A stretch of DNA of 64,000 nucleotides from Branchiostoma floridae (GCF_000003815.2 NC_049984.1:27448631-27512630); one strand, 5' to 3'; shown: positions 23,770-36,207, numbered from the stretch's first letter. A program made the numbers and translations. Notes: generated from the sequence alone by a model not told the origin.

Positions 23770-24665
23770 CTTTGTTAGTCCTTATCAAGTTTCAGTTCCT
23801 TCAACAACCCTGTCTGTCCTGGTTACGCATGGCGTCCACCTGCAAGACATTCTTTAATCTTCACATTCAGAATCTTTTGTGTTGTGCAAACTTCAGATCC
23901 TCTTGCCCCTCTTGCTTGTTCCTTGTAATTTTGCCCATGGCAGACACCTCAAATGACACTTCAGTGAGCTGTCATTTGAGATTGACTTGTGAAACTGACT
24001 TTTCATGTACATGGAAAAGCATCAACTTTGCAAAGTCCTTTCTCTACTGTAACTTTGTCTGGTGTTTCCTTCTCTTTCTGTTTTTTGTCAAGTCCTTTTC
24101 TCAAGCACCTTCTGAGTTAATACCATCTTTAGATCTCGGAGTGTTGCTGTCCATAACTCACGAAGGAGAGCTCAAAGACAAGGCGTCCATCCTGTAGCTG
24201 CAGCTGCCCTCCATGTGTACGTATGCATTCGCATCCAAGGCAGCGGCTGCCATGTATGGACACATCACAGCAGGGTACGGACTTGCACATGTTACGGGAA
24301 TGACCAGTTCGACGTAATGCTCATGTTAGCTTTCCACACGATGTCCAGGTGATCTCGACTAGCCTGGGCTGGAACTGCCTAGCGGACATGACCATATATA
24401 TGCTGTGGCTGAGTCTTGTGATGCTGTCATCTCACGTGACACTTCAGTAAGCTGTCCTTTGCGACTTTTGAGCTGTGCCTTGTGAAACTTAACATGCTTT
24501 TTGTCTACAACAAAAGCATCAAGACCTTTCTTTACTGCAACTTTGTCTGGTGGTTCCCTCTCTTTCTGGTTTTTGTCGAGTCCCTTTCTCCAGCATCTTC
24601 TGAGTCGATATCCGTCTTGAAGGTGGTTCACAACAGAACAGACACACCTAAGGTTTTCAAGCACA
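23770..24665 (-). pseudogene. two diverged copies of a transposon-like coding fragment
   Basis: The minus strand at 24380-24600 reads RKGLDKNQKEREPPDKVAV then KKGLDAFVVDKKHVKFH. A second copy at 23900-24130 reads RKGLDKKQKERETPDKVTV with stops. Lys-rich; family not recognised. The similarity between the two copies on this strand suggests past coding rather than the opposite-strand frames. Confidence 0.35.
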
Positions 24666-24669
24666 TGTG

Positions 24670-25360
24670 TGACAGTTTTGACGTACTTTCTTTTTCGTTA
24701 GTTCCTGGCGATTTCTTGATTTGTGGCAACTAGCTTCCTGTCATGCCCATCTGTCTAGAGAGGCATAATTCCTTTTTCCTTCCAGAGATGCACCAATTCT
24801 CTCATTCTCACTCTTACCCAGCTAAACCAATGCGACAGTGTGATACTCTCCACCAGATGTCAACACACACTTCTGCTTTCAAATACAACAGCTTTGAATA
24901 GGTATTCCAACGCTACCGCGAAAACCCTCTGCCGTACGGCGATCCGTAAATTTGCTACCATCTTCCCACACCCGCGGTACAAAAACTATCCGGTTCTAGA
25001 GGCAAATTTACCCATCAAAATAAAGGATATAAGTTTCTCTTTCCTGTGATGTGTTTATTTTGCTTGTAAATTGTTTAAAACGCCAGAAATTCGTCGGTGA
25101 AAACGGCGCGCCGTAAGCGGGGAGGCCTGGGTTTCAGATCGTGGTTTCAAAACTTCCGGATGCAGCCGCCGTGACCCCTGACTTTACCGCGCTTGCGCTT
25201 CGCCGTCTTAGACCGCAGCAGAATGAAAGTTGTACCATTTGAAAGAGCACATTTCAAGCTTTAAAATGATGCCTGGAACATGAGGAAAAATTAATTTTTC
25301 GGGGGACAAAAGTCAATTTGAAAGGAATCGTCGATCTTTAATGATAAAAATCACCGAACG
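24670..25360. other. no gene recognised
   Basis: Unique-looking sequence, more GC-rich after 25080. No supported exon. Confidence 0.5.
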
Positions 25361-25479
25361 AACTTTATTTTTTCTTCTTGTTCCTGGTGCCAAACTGACG
25401 ACAAAAAACAGGGCTACGTTTTGATGTAATCAGCATGTTTACAGCATGCACACCAGCGAAGCGGCGAGCTGTTTTCCCC

Positions 25480-25620
25480 GACGATCGCCCCGATTTGGCC
25501 GGCCGGCGGCGCCGCGCGATCCTAACGCGCCAAATTTTGGGCTCCGCGCCCCTCAGAAACGGAGGATGAGTGACTGAAGCGGCACAAATAGAACATTTTT
25601 CGACGCTATGGATGAAGAAT
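25480..25620. promoter_or_regulatory. CpG-rich segment with an E2F-like site
   Basis: GGCCGGCCGGCGGCGCCGCG and ACGCGCCAAATTTT (reverse TTTGGCGCG, E2F-type consensus) lie just upstream of a short ATG-containing segment ending AATTTCAAG/gtaaaa at 25625. Possibly a promoter/first exon; the direction is not settled. Confidence 0.35.
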
Positions 25621-25873
25621 TTCAAGGTAAAATACTTGATACAACTTGTAGTGTTTGGGGGAGGGGGGCATGTTGAAGAAAATGTGCTTTTGAACAATTT
25701 TTTCTCAAGTCAATCCCAGCAATATAATTTCTATGCAGTGTTTTTTTATCCATGTTTTAGTCATGAAACTTACATGTAATGTAAAATGTTTCTTAGTAAT
25801 TATTTCTTATTAATTATTCTTAGTTTATTGCTTTCTTTAGTATATTTTACATATGGATAATTTTTTTCACTTT

Positions 25874-26110
25874 TGTTGAACTTGAGGCACCGTGGCCCGG
25901 TTAGGTGTCAGCCGGGGAACCTATGCCCAATTTTTTTTAGAAAATATCAATTGTATATTTTCAATGTCATCGTTACTGTTCGTGTGAATCATTTCTTGCC
26001 TCGTTCCAAGTCTAAAATACCACTGTGTATTTTTTTCACTTGTTGAACTTGAGGCACCGCGGGCCCCCGGTTAGGGGTGAGCCGGGGAACCTATGCCCAA
26101 ATTTTTCAAA
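25874..26110 (+). repeat. two tandemly arranged copies of the 'GGTTAGGGGT' repeat
   Basis: TTGTTGAACTTGAGGCACCG followed by GGCCCGGTTAGG and GCCGGGGAACCTATGCCCAA occurs at 25876-25935 and again at 26038-26103. A third relative lies at 945-1005. Confidence 0.6.
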
Positions 26111-26639
26111 ACACGAATGGCATTTTCATTGTCAACGTGAAAAAATTGTGCAACCAGATTGTGTATTCTTTGTCAGATTTTGCCAAGTGATTTTTTGCTC
26201 GACTTTTCTGGTGTAGCAAAAATCATAAATCTGTACTTACCTGCAATATCATATTCTTGTCTCTACTATCAGCCAGGTTCCTACTGACCGGGCGAGGTTG
26301 ACGCAGTTGGTACTGAGGTTCAGTCGCAGAAGATGGCTCAGAAACAGTGACACTTACCTCCTTCCATCTTGTTGCAGGTATTTATCTACTTAATGATAAT
26401 AAGTTAATCTATTCCTTACCCCAACTTGCCTGTCTTTCTTTATTGAATTCTTTATTTCATTATTGGATCATTCTGATCCTTTCGTCACAAGAAAGAAAGA
26501 AGTCATAAGTCATAAGAAAGATGATGATGTAGATGAACATCAGACGTGGTACTGGAGTAGGTCGTCATCCCCTCAGATGTAAGAACATTATCACCATGGT
26601 AGACATGTTAATCATAAAACTCAAATAATTTTGTTTTCC

Positions 26640-26713
26640 AGGTGGAATGTAGATTGTACCAACTCCCAGATGTAGCTGATATAAGACCGGAGAGCGGAGC
26701 GGAGATATTGAAT
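26640..26713 (+). CDS. possible exon, unrecognised
   Basis: Acceptor ttttccag, then an open 73-nt segment (VECRLYQLPDVADIRPESGA, then EILNG) before GTAGAG. Composition is exon-like, but it does not match TM9SF and no partner exon can be joined with confidence. Confidence 0.2.
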
Positions 26714-26719
26714 GGTAGA

Positions 26720-28200
26720 GGTCAAACATAATGTTGACAAGTTGTGCAGCCAGTTCCATTATCAGCATTAAGTTTGTTTAAAGAATACTGTTGCTACCAC
26801 AGAGAATGATAAGTAAGCTGTGAAAAGTTGTTTACCTTGAATTATTATGTACTAGTATAGTATTGATTAAATAAGGAGAAGTACATGTACCGGTACCTGC
26901 AAGTACATCAAAGAAATCTGTATCGATTGTATGTATTCTGAAGACAGCCTTTGACCTTGAAAAATGTTGAACTTATCCTAATAATTTAGTGTTTTCACAA
27001 TGTCTACATATTGATATTTTATCTCTTATTAGTACTAACATCTGTCTTCTATATTTTATTATACAATTACAAGTGTAAAGTTGTACTGTTGATGCTGTGT
27101 AACATCATGACTTAACATGAAAATAATGCGACATATTCACACACTTACCTTTCACCTTGACCAAGTTGACCTTGTTATAAGGCAATTAATATTGCTGATA
27201 TTCTATGGATGTGACATTGTTGGTATATTTGTTGTGTACATTGCAAAAGTATATGAAGCATGATATTTAATCTTCTGCAATGCGACTCAACTGGTGCAAA
27301 AAACACCATTGACCGTAACCCAAAATGTGAACTTTTAAACCCAAATTTACTTATTTTTTAAAGAATTACAGGTAAGATGACAATTATTGTGTGAAAGGAC
27401 ACCAGTGGGTGCTGTTATGTGTAAAATATTGAAGGAGAGGGTTGTTCCTGTCAAGAGATACAAGTGTGTGATCTTTGGAGGATTTTTCCTTCTCCAGGGG
27501 TCAAAGGTCACGGTGCCACCTGTGTAATTTGTTGTGAAATGCATACTTCGACCCTGTGTAAAAACATAATAAAATGACATGAATGTTCAGAACTCTGTGG
27601 AGTGATTCTATGTAGTACATATTACAGGGAAATAAGATAAAACAAGCTTTGCAGCCTTTACTTACCTTTTCATCAACCCTCAAAAAAGGTATTTTGTTAA
27701 TTTTCATAGTTTATCGCGCAGCCGGCCATATCTGAGGGTAGGTTTTGGCAACTTTGTGGAGCCATATCTCAGCAACCCTTCAAGATATTTGCTTCATTTA
27801 AAAAGCATTTTACTCCTCTTGGTTAGCTCTTTCAGAAACAGTAAAAACAGTCATTGTATTGTGTTTTTGAAATTTTGGTTGGAATACCTAGTATTAGTGT
27901 CACTTCTTTAGGTATGAGTTCCTGTGTTAGGGTACTGTAAGTCTTGAAACTTCTGCTGTAGTTTATTTCCAGTATTGCTGTGACCTCTCCACTGCAAATT
28001 CATGGCACCATCAAAATATCCTTTGTATGGCTGCTGTACTACAGAATTAACTTTTAAACCATTAGTTTAAAACATTACAAAAACATCCTTTTCCCTCCTA
28101 CCAAGAAAGTTGATGAATTACATTAAATTACGTAATATTTGAGTATCGTATCATGTAATACCCACACAGTATACATACATGACTTAGAATAACACTGTTT
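26720..28200. other. no gene recognised
   Basis: AT-rich sequence upstream of the first recognised TM9SF4-like exon; presumably intronic or intergenic. Confidence 0.5.
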
Positions 28201-28212
28201 GTATTTAACCAG

Positions 28213-29569
28213 TATTGCAGACAACCTCCCCTCTGCTACAAGGTTTGAGATGCTGGACACAGGACAAGTCATGTATGAGCACGGCTACAGAATCGGATAT
28301 GTGGTGGACAATGTGGTACGTTCTGCTCTCACCCAGGATTTTGAACTTCTTACCAACTTCTATTATTCATCTGTTCAAGTGCTACATGGAATTCAAGTAG
28401 AATCTTACAAGTAGTTGATAATAGTGCTTATGACATGACCATTATTGTGATGTGAAAAAAAAGTGGCCAAAAAAGTATTTACAGGTGACCGTAGGTGTGC
28501 TGGAACCCAGCATGCTGGAATCAATGTAGATTTCAAAGGGCAGGATTTGACATGGCAAGTTATCATTAAAATCAAATGTTTGAATTTTTCTGTTTTCAGC
28601 CATACATCAACAACCACTTGAAGCTTGTGTTGCACTACCACACAGAAGATGAGTAAGTAATTCCCAATGCTTCTTTTTATTAGATTTTTTCATCTGTTCA
28701 TGTTTTCCAGAGAAGAGTACTGTACATTTGCATGCAAAAAGTGATGAAATTGTACCAATTACAAAGTTGTGTGCAGTACATGGATGACATGCATAGAACA
28801 ACTGCATACCTCAGCTTTTGTATACATTTCTATACACGTTGAATTGATGTTATGACAAATGTTGTTCATTAGAAATTTGTATCAAAGTTAAGCAATAAAA
28901 TCGCTCTGTATATGTAAGCATGGCAATGTATTCAAACTGTCACATGCACTTTTACAGAATGGAGAAAAGACACTGACTAATAATAATTTGTTCCTTTTTT
29001 TGCTTGACGTTGTTATCTGACTTTTTTTTCTTTCTCACAGGGAAACCTTCCGAGTAGTTGGCTTTGAAGTGGAGCCAAGGAGGTGGGTAGCGACTTTGTT
29101 CCTTAAGGCTACAGTCACTGTTTTTGAAAATAACTACTTTGAATAACTCTAGCTATAGGAATGAAAGGCACTTCTTCACTCTATCATATTTGGTCACAAT
29201 CCCTCCATCATGCCCCTGTTACACAGCAGGGAAATTGATCAGCGGACAAATCTGCAAGCTCTAAATGACATTTTTAGCAGCAATGCACCCATTACCCAAT
29301 GTTCTCTTGATCTTTGCACAATTGCTCCATCCACAGTGATATGCTAAATTTTCATTTGAAAATTTGATTTGAGTCTCTGTTGATTTTGAATTCAGTATCT
29401 GTACTGCAATATCAACAGAAAAAGCGAAAGCTAGTTAACTGTGCTACAGGGGCTTTAAACTGCACTGCAAAAATGTACTCCTAACACACGTAGACTTTTG
29501 TCCAGTATGTAGAGAAGTCCACCAGTGAAATACTTTGAGATGACTTTGATATTTTTCTCCCCTCAGTAT
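28213..29569 (+). CDS. TM9SF4: TM9SF4-like transmembrane 9 superfamily member, partial
   Basis: Three in-frame exons: 28213-28315 (IADNLPSATRFEMLD..YEHGYRIGYVVDNV; donor GTACGT), 28600-28652 (PYINNHLKLVLHYHTEDE; donor GTAAGT) and 29041-29082 (ETFRVVGFEVEPR; donor GTGGGT). A fourth starts at 29567 (ctcag|TAT), would give S-I, and runs straight into N. This matches the lumenal N-terminal part of TM9SF4, where human has LIADNLPVATRLEL and HTYRVVRFEVIPQSI. The family consists of nine-span Golgi/endosome membrane proteins involved in cargo sorting and adhesion. The upstream signal-peptide exons and the membrane domain are not seen; after the gap no continuation appears, so the assembly may be discontinuous here. 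Confidence 0.82.
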
Positions 29570-29669
29570 NNNNNNNNNNNNNNNNNNNNNNNNNNNNNNN
29601 NNNNNNNNNNNNNNNNNNNNNNNNNNNNNNNNNNNNNNNNNNNNNNNNNNNNNNNNNNNNNNNNNNNNN
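29570..29669. other. assembly gap, 100 N
   Basis: Nominal 100-N gap three bases into the fourth TM9SF4-like exon. Confidence 0.98.
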
Positions 29670-30034
29670 CTGACATCTGTGATGGATTATCTTGTTTACG
29701 TGTTGGCGGACCGGATCGGTCTACTTTGCAGTATTTTCGAACTCGTTGAACATATCATACAACTTATTTGTATTTTACATTGTTTTAATGTGTTTCAATC
29801 CAAGAAGACGTGTTTATGATTTTTTAGTGTTAATCGACCGTGTGTATCAACTGCCCCACTCTCCACTTCTCTGTTGGCTAAAACAAATACCAGCTATTGC
29901 CAGACCTACTTGAGTTGAAGACATATCTATCGTATCAACTGGCAAAAGTAAAATTGTTACAGAACTAATCTTGGTTCTTAATGTTTCATTTCCTTTACAG
30001 AAGCTCGTGAGATGAGGCGAACATCAATCAACAC

Positions 30035-30080
30035 AATATACTGGTGCAGACCATATCAACAGATGGACACCTCCGATAGA
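30035..30080 (+). repeat. short dispersed repeat shared with 32085-32122
   Basis: TATACTGGTGCAGACCATAT then CAACAGATGGACACCTCC recurs at 32085-32122 with two changes. The downstream segment 30315-30395 (GGGGACTGTGCCTCTGGCTC ...) also recurs at 37765-37840. These look like fragments of the same transposon family. Confidence 0.6.
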
Positions 30081-31132
30081 GAAGTGTCATACTCTGGTCG
30101 ACAAAGCCAATATCTTTCTGAAATGAAGTCAGCACAGCTTACAAAATTTGATCATTTATTAAAAGGAGGTTCCCAAATTTTTGACTACATTGAAACGTTG
30201 CCATTGGTGGCAGATAAAATCGTGACACATAACTGATGATGTCGATATTTGGCTTGTTGCAGAACATCCAACTTACTCAGGGTTTGTTAGTTAGGTCTAT
30301 TGTTACAGCTGTCCAGCCTCTTGGAAACCCAGACTTCGGGGACTGTGCCTCTGGCTCAGTGGGGGCTGGTTCAGCTTAGATGGGTATGTTGGATGTTTGG
30401 ACAATTGAAAGTTCACTTTACTACAAAAAGTTATAGATTACAGCATTGACGATTTTGTCAAACGCCAAGTACACTGCCATCACCTGAACAACAGAAGCTA
30501 GTAACATCCTGGATTTGGTCCACAGTATATACAATGTCATAACTTTTCCGTCCCTTTTCAAGTCGATCATCTCCCAACTTAACAGGTCTGTTTTTCTTGT
30601 AAGCAACAAAAAGAGCTTCCTGCTCGAGGTCTTCAAGCTGTACTGATCTGACTCTGAGGTGTGTTAGAATTCTGCATTTCGACCCCTGCTTTCTTTATCA
30701 GAGGGTAGGTTATTAGCATTTGAGTGTTAAAAAGATCAACATGTCGCAACATCTTTTCAAGTCATATCTGGCAACTAATGGGGTTATCTGCATTTAGCTC
30801 AAAACTTTCATTTAGAGCCATAATAGATACAACACAACAATTTAGGTATAAGTTTATATTAAAACAAAGAAAACAATACAATGTGGCGTACCAGAAGGCT
30901 GTAGGACAAGTAACAACAAATGATAACAACCAGAATTCTGATGGTAATAGCCTTGTCTTGTCAAATCAGTTTCCTAAAAGATTGTCAGCCAACGTATTTA
31001 GAACTGGAGGCTGGGATGAAGCTTGGTGGAAAATTATACGCAAATACACCACACAGTAGTTGACTTACTACATGGCTATATATAGGTGATTTCATGCACA
31101 TCTGTATTTTCTTCCGGTATGAACGTTGACCA

Positions 31133-31417
31133 TCAATTTTTATATTGGTCAATCCGTCTGAAGATTATATGACTATCGTACACATACCCTCTGTTCCGCT
31201 TCTTGGTTTCATAATATCTTCGGCGTCTACCATTCAGTGTGATTTTCTTGCATGCCAGTTGCCTTGCACGGTGGTCATCTATCACTGGCAACAGCGGTAA
31301 TACTCTTCTGACAGTTTCTTTGATCAGCAAGCGGTCAGCGATCGCTCCGGTGAGCAGTTTTTTGTTGGAGACGACATCCCATGCTTCACGAGCGAATTTC
31401 TTTAAATGAGAAAACAT
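31133..31417 (-). CDS. unrecognised short reading frame in transposon zone
   Basis: 94 codons, basic, including FAREAWDVVSNKKLLTGAIA and LPVIDDHRARQLACKKI. I do not recognise it. It lies next to Ty3 gag remains and could be a transposon fragment. Confidence 0.25.
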   Translation of the reverse strand: MFSHLKKFAREAWDVVSNKKLLTGAIADRLLIKETVRRVLPLLPVIDDHRARQLACKKITLNGRRRRYYETKKRNRGYVYDSHIIFRRIDQYKN

Positions 31418-31442
31418 TGATGTTGTAAAACGGGTATGAATT

Positions 31443-31870
31443 TCAATTACATCTGAAGGTTTTATTACTGGTAATTGGATGATAGATATCGGCAGTAACT
31501 ACTACTAGTACTACAAAGGTATCGAAGGTTGATTGGGATAATTGATGCCTCGCGTACGCCTTCAGCTGCTGCGTGAGTGCCCTTTCACGCAAGCCGTTAA
31601 TGAACCGGTCGCGCATAGCCCGGTCCCGGTCCTGGTCCTGCACACTACCTGGTCATCACCTCTCGACCCGCCTCAGCAGCTCCTGCAAGGCAAGACCGTA
31701 TCCTCGGTAGGTCTCGTCCGGCCTCTTCTCCCGTCTATAGAATTTAGCCAGCAAGGTGGTACTAGCCGCGGGGTCCCAATATGCCACCCACAACACGCGG
31801 ATGAGGGAATCCACGTCCGTTTTCTCACTCGGTGTGACGCAGGCCACCTCTCGTTTTGCATCCCCCTCTT
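31443..31870 (-). pseudogene. Ty3/gypsy-type gag fragment
   Basis: The minus strand gives SEKTDVDSLIRVLWVAYWDP, LAKFYRREKRPDETYRGYG and, in a shifted frame, DRAMRDRFINGLRERALTQQ. This is the helical capsid layout of Ty3-type gag. At least one frameshift separates the two halves. Confidence 0.6.
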
Positions 31871-32129
31871 AGTGACACAAAATCAAGTTAGCCCTCTGGC
31901 TTGATGGCGTGCGCCACGAATTGAGTGTACGCTCGACGTCCTCCCACCATTCTTCGAAAAGGTATGCTGGGTCCTTTCCCGAAGACTGACTCTGAAACGC
32001 TTATTTAGTTCCTCAACTGTGGGTCCGTGCACTAATATGTAATCTATGATGACTTCGACTCCCTCGAGACCTCCAACAAGGGTATACTGGTGCAGAAAAT
32101 ATCAACAGATGGACACCTCCATTCCTCAT

Positions 32130-33295
32130 CTCCTAAGTGGCATTTCCACCCTTGAAGACATCCAGGTCCAGATTGAAGACGAGCTTGCGGTGATTCCGCT
32201 TGTTGTGTTGGACACAGTCCTGTTTATTCACCGGTGGATGGCCAGCCTGGCGCAGGGCTTCGTTTGTGCCGTTCACATTTCCACTGTCGTTGTCTGCACA
32301 CAGTGTGTCTGGTACCAATCCATTGTGCAAAAGAGCCTCTGTGTTTTCCTTTGCCAACTTGTGCTCACTGGCTCCCATTTTCTCGATCGGAGTGAACGTT
32401 TGTGAGCATTTGGCATGAAACGCCGGCCTTGTCCTCGGTCGATTTTTCGCAGATTTTGCAATGCTGTTGTGCGGTACACAGTCCCAAAATCATGCTCATG
32501 TTTTGGTTCAGCCTCAAACAGAGCGCATTCTTACTGAGTACCGCCGATACCTAGCTTTGTAAGAGCCACAGCAAACTTAACATTCGTTTTTGCCGGCTTC
32601 CTCTTCCTCTTCCGGTTGAAGCGACCGCAATCATCTCGTTGATTATTCTGTCGCTTATGGGTGGTCAAGGGTCGAGGCCACCGGCCAAGGTTTTAGGTTG
32701 TCACATACGCTCGGAGACGATTGAGATGGTAGAGGCTTCGACAGCCACTTGTGGTAGCAGGTTCCAATCACTTATAGTGCGCGGCAAGAAAGAGGCCTTA
32801 CGGTACAATGTCTTACAAACAGGTCGAACCAACTGCCTGTCATGAGAACGGCTTTCGCCCCCTCTTCCTGCCAGGAAAACTCGGCCTCTTCATACAGCTT
32901 AACCGGACCAAACACGAACCCGCACTTGGTACATGTCAAGCTCTCCTCGCAATCGAACCCGCGCCGGGTCTCGCCCGAGGTCGGAAAGGCGCACAGACGG
33001 CTGCATCGAGGATGCTCCTCAATTTCGCCAGGAGAGAACCAACCTTAGCCCCTGAACATTACCGTCGTCTTCGATTTTCTTAGCCTCAACTAACTTCTCG
33101 ATGTCGGTCGGTTCCGTGGGTAAGGGACGGAGCCTACCTGGTGTCGGATTGGCACCAGGATTGTCAGACGCCAAGGTCCACACGTCTCTCTTGTGGCGAC
33201 GAATTTCTTTGACGTTGCTGTTGAGCTCTTCTTCAGTCAGGGTCTGCTTCTTTTGGTAGAGGACTGCCGTTTGGTCCAAACTGCCCGGCATTATT
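32130..33295 (-). pseudogene. degenerate transposase gene, possibly Mutator-like
   Basis: Minus-strand pieces: 33291-33019 (Glu/Lys-rich), 33000-32830 with GFDCEESLTCTKCGF (a CxxC knuckle), and 32378-32133 with NGTNEALRQAGHPPVNKQD and RNHRKLVFNLDLDVFKGGN. Stops and frameshifts separate them. The last motif is matched at 50230-50430 (minus). My family memory points to Mutator-like transposases of marine invertebrates, but that is uncertain. Confidence 0.4.
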
Positions 33296-33585
33296 CTATT
33301 ATCATTGATGAACCAGTCTTGTTACTTCTAACATGCAAGTGCAAGGATCGGTTTGGCAGACAACCCTTTTGTCTTGTAGAATAGGACTGGCAGACAGGGA
33401 ATTAACACAAGAACCAGAGACTACACACCAAAGACTGCTACATGCATGCATGATATGCAAGGTGTGAACGCGAGTCGTAATAAGACAAACATCACTGTTG
33501 CTAAGGGCACTTGCTATACATACATAGTAGTAAAGATGATATTCAATATTCTCCTAAAATTCCAAATATACCATTGTTACATCCG

Positions 33586-33927
33586 CTACAGAGTGCTGAC
33601 CTGCAGCAGCTGATCAACTGCAGCAGCTGGGTAGCCTGGCTCTCCTACTTTGATTCCATGTTTGTCATCAGGGAAGACGAGTGCAGTATGTTGTCTGAAC
33701 ATTAATGCCAATTCTTTCATGCAGTGAAAGATCGCAGCAGCATAGTGGCAGTCTCCGTGGTCGTGATTCAACTGCCGACATTGTTTTGTGGTCATGAATT
33801 GCAGCCAGCGCAGAATGTTTGAAGTTTGTGGAGAGTTTCGCCTTGTGATGAGGCTTCTAAACTTGCTGAGGGTGTCGACAATTCTACGCAAGAAAGTTCT
33901 TCTGCCGTTGAAAACCCACATGCTCAA
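33586..33927 (-). pseudogene. transposase-like fragment with a DDKHGIKVGEPG motif
   Basis: Open for 113 codons on the minus strand: FLRRIVDTLSKFRSLITRRN..FHCMKELALMFRQHTALVFP then DDKHGIKVGEPG. The acidic 'DDKH..KVGEPG' block recurs in invertebrate transposon proteins (recalled, not checked) and could hold a DDE aspartate. The frame ends without the rest of the catalytic domain. Confidence 0.4.
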
Positions 33928-34696
33928 TTAAGCTTCCCTGTGAGGTGCTGCAGTAGCGCGAGTTCTTTTTAGGTACCCGCGGTGGTGTTGCTACCGACCC
34001 TATGTACATTCCAGAAGCCAAAGGAAATAGCATGGCTTTTGGAGGCAGTTCTAGAGTTCCTGTTTCTCTTGTTGTATGTCATGTTTTCTGGGCGACAATG
34101 TGTAGAGAGGATACTCTGTCCAATTTGCCACGCTTTAACCTTATCAGATTGAGACATTCGCCCTATATATGATCTCACCCCTCGTCATACCCTTGAGAAA
34201 CTTCGATACAGCTTAACTTAACTAAACTACGAAAGGTTTAAACAAGCAAACACACAAACCAACACAAACATGTTCTTGGAAAACAACACAACATCATCAT
34301 ATCATGCATATACGTCACATGTCCGTATATCTCACGCCAATAAAAAAAAAACACAACAGAATACTGTAACTCTGTCTAAAACCAACATAGCACACTCGTC
34401 ACGGCCCCTTCCTCATACTCAACATCAACATCAAATTCAAAAGAAACTCAACAACAAACCTGACAAGCTCATCAAATCAAATCAACGAAAACATTAAACA
34501 TCGCAATAACAGGACAAGGTCTCATCCACTTCTAATACCTTCCAAATGCACATCCTCAGCTAAAGACATCATACTTTTGCCCAACTACGTTCTCTATAAC
34601 ATTTCAACTTCGTTGTACTAGGCGAGCCTACACGCATTCACAACCACAAAAGTCCGCCCTGCTCTACAATAGAAAATATTGTCCTGTCGTCAAAGA

Positions 34697-34957
34697 CTAC
34701 CTCGTCAACGCAATGATGAACACCATTACGCCTACCTTCTTCTCCTCCACTCCCAACATCTCCTGCAAGACCTTGTGATACATGATAGCACCCCGCAAAG
34801 TGGAGATCTTCGTCACTTTGTGAGGAGTGTCGAAAGCCTCATCAGGCAATATACCCCTCAAACGCTGCATAGCACTTCTAATCTCCGACGAATAGCGTAA
34901 CTGCCGACGGTTAATCTTCACCCTGTCCTCAGGCAAAATCTTCCGGCCTGGCGGCAT
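34697..34957 (-). CDS. bHLH-like small reading frame
   Basis: 86 codons from ATG at 34957: RRQLRYSSEIRSAMQRLRGI then LPDEAF..HKVTKISTLRGAIMYH and KVLQEML. Helix 1 (IRSAMQRLRGILP), loop and helix 2 (KVTKISTLRGAIMY) fit the basic helix-loop-helix pattern. In the basic region the usual DNA-contacting Glu is Gln by my alignment. A possible donor (GAAG/GTAGGC) follows residue 74. It could be the first exon of a bHLH gene, a retrocopy, or a transposon-carried module. Confidence 0.45.
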   Translation of the reverse strand: MPPGRKILPEDRVKINRRQLRYSSEIRSAMQRLRGILPDEAFDTPHKVTKISTLRGAIMYHKVLQEMLGVEEKKVGVMVFIIALTR

Positions 34958-34959
34958 CG

Positions 34960-35465
34960 TGACATTTGCAGTGAATGGGACATGTCAAACCCAAAGACCT
35001 CGTCACGCTTAATGTGGATCAGGTTGTAACCTTATCTCTTAATTAATAGACCCAAGACACTTTACTCATTACACACTACTGCAAATGTTAGCTCATGGTG
35101 AGGTTCAAATAGCACAGTTGGGTCCTGCTGTTTGTGGTTGATAGATTTATGAACATCATCCGGATATAGATATATTCAGCATGCGAAGCATTCTATAATT
35201 GTCATTGGACAGGAAATTAAGATCAACTCCTCTCTTTAGTTTGACAAAAGAGCTTCATCCTCCTCTGTTGTTGCTTTGCGTTTCCTCCCCCTTCGTTTCT
35301 TTGATGACACTACGTGTTTAAAGACACCAGACCGTAAGTTCCCTTCATGATTTTTATCTTATGGTGAACCTATGGGTGAAATACACAGAAATGAATAATC
35401 GATTTTGTTTTGATACGTAGATGATATTAAATGTAGAACAGTTTGTATATATTAGAATTTATCCT
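34960..35465. other. no gene recognised
   Basis: AT-rich; nothing supported. Confidence 0.5.
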
Positions 35466-35468
35466 TAC

Positions 35469-36207
35469 TGTAACGGATAGAAAATAGTGAATTATACTTT
35501 ATGTTGAAATATAGTGTAACTTTGGTTTAGCTGTAGGTAACAGGAAGTGAGTAGAGGACATTGTAGTCATGGTCAGTTCCTGGAACAGGACAGGCCGGTT
35601 TGCCTCAGTAATAGGTCACCTATCTGGGTCAAATCCCAGTAGGGAAGGGTATTCCCAGTGTTCGGTTGTGACGTAGGACAAGATAGATCATGCCCATATT
35701 TGGTACAGAGGAGCCCTGGGTTCCTTTTATGGACATGGAAGAACCTGGAAATCTTGGAAACCGTCTTATGACAAGAAACTTAGGAATGTTGTGACTAATA
35801 TTGTGTAGGAAGACTTCCTGTCTTCCTTGGTATATAAGGAGACAGAAACTCTCAGTCAGGGAGTTGCTGGAGGTAGTGGCTGGAGTCAGTTGACCAAAGA
35901 TGTAGTCGGTTTGTGCAATGAGGTCAGTCCGTGTTGGTGACCGGTGACATTTGTCTGAAGTAAGTCTGTTCTGTAGTTAACACAACGCAATGTCCTAACG
36001 TAATAATGTTCTGAAGTAGTAATGTCCCAGTAACTTGTCATTATCTTTGTATTATCTGTGTCATATAGTCTGTGATAGCTCTGTTTGTGTTTAATATTAT
36101 CTGTGTGAATAATCTGTATACAAGAACAAAGGACCCAGTGATCGAACATTATTTCTGCTTGATTATAGATATTTAAGGACGTTAAAGCAGAACTGGGTGT
36201 CGTTACA
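35469..36207 (+). mobile_element. candidate solo LTR
   Basis: Begins TGTAACGG and ends CGTTACA (TG..CA with a 7-bp inverted terminus). An internal TATA-like GTATATAAGG at 35831 is placed as in a U3 region. No primer binding site or polypurine tract is evident beside it, and flanks (TTAC/CTAC) are not a clean duplication. Confidence 0.45.

Noticed and set aside
25570-26390. A gene joining the short ATG segment at 25.6 kb with an open segment at 26.28-26.37 kb
   Set aside because: The in-frame joins that I tried run into stops or lack a valid acceptor, and the peptide resembles nothing known to me.
35590-35640. B-box-like GGGTCAAATCCCA, possible tRNA or SINE promoter
   Set aside because: No A box or cloverleaf can be drawn, and the segment lies inside the candidate LTR.
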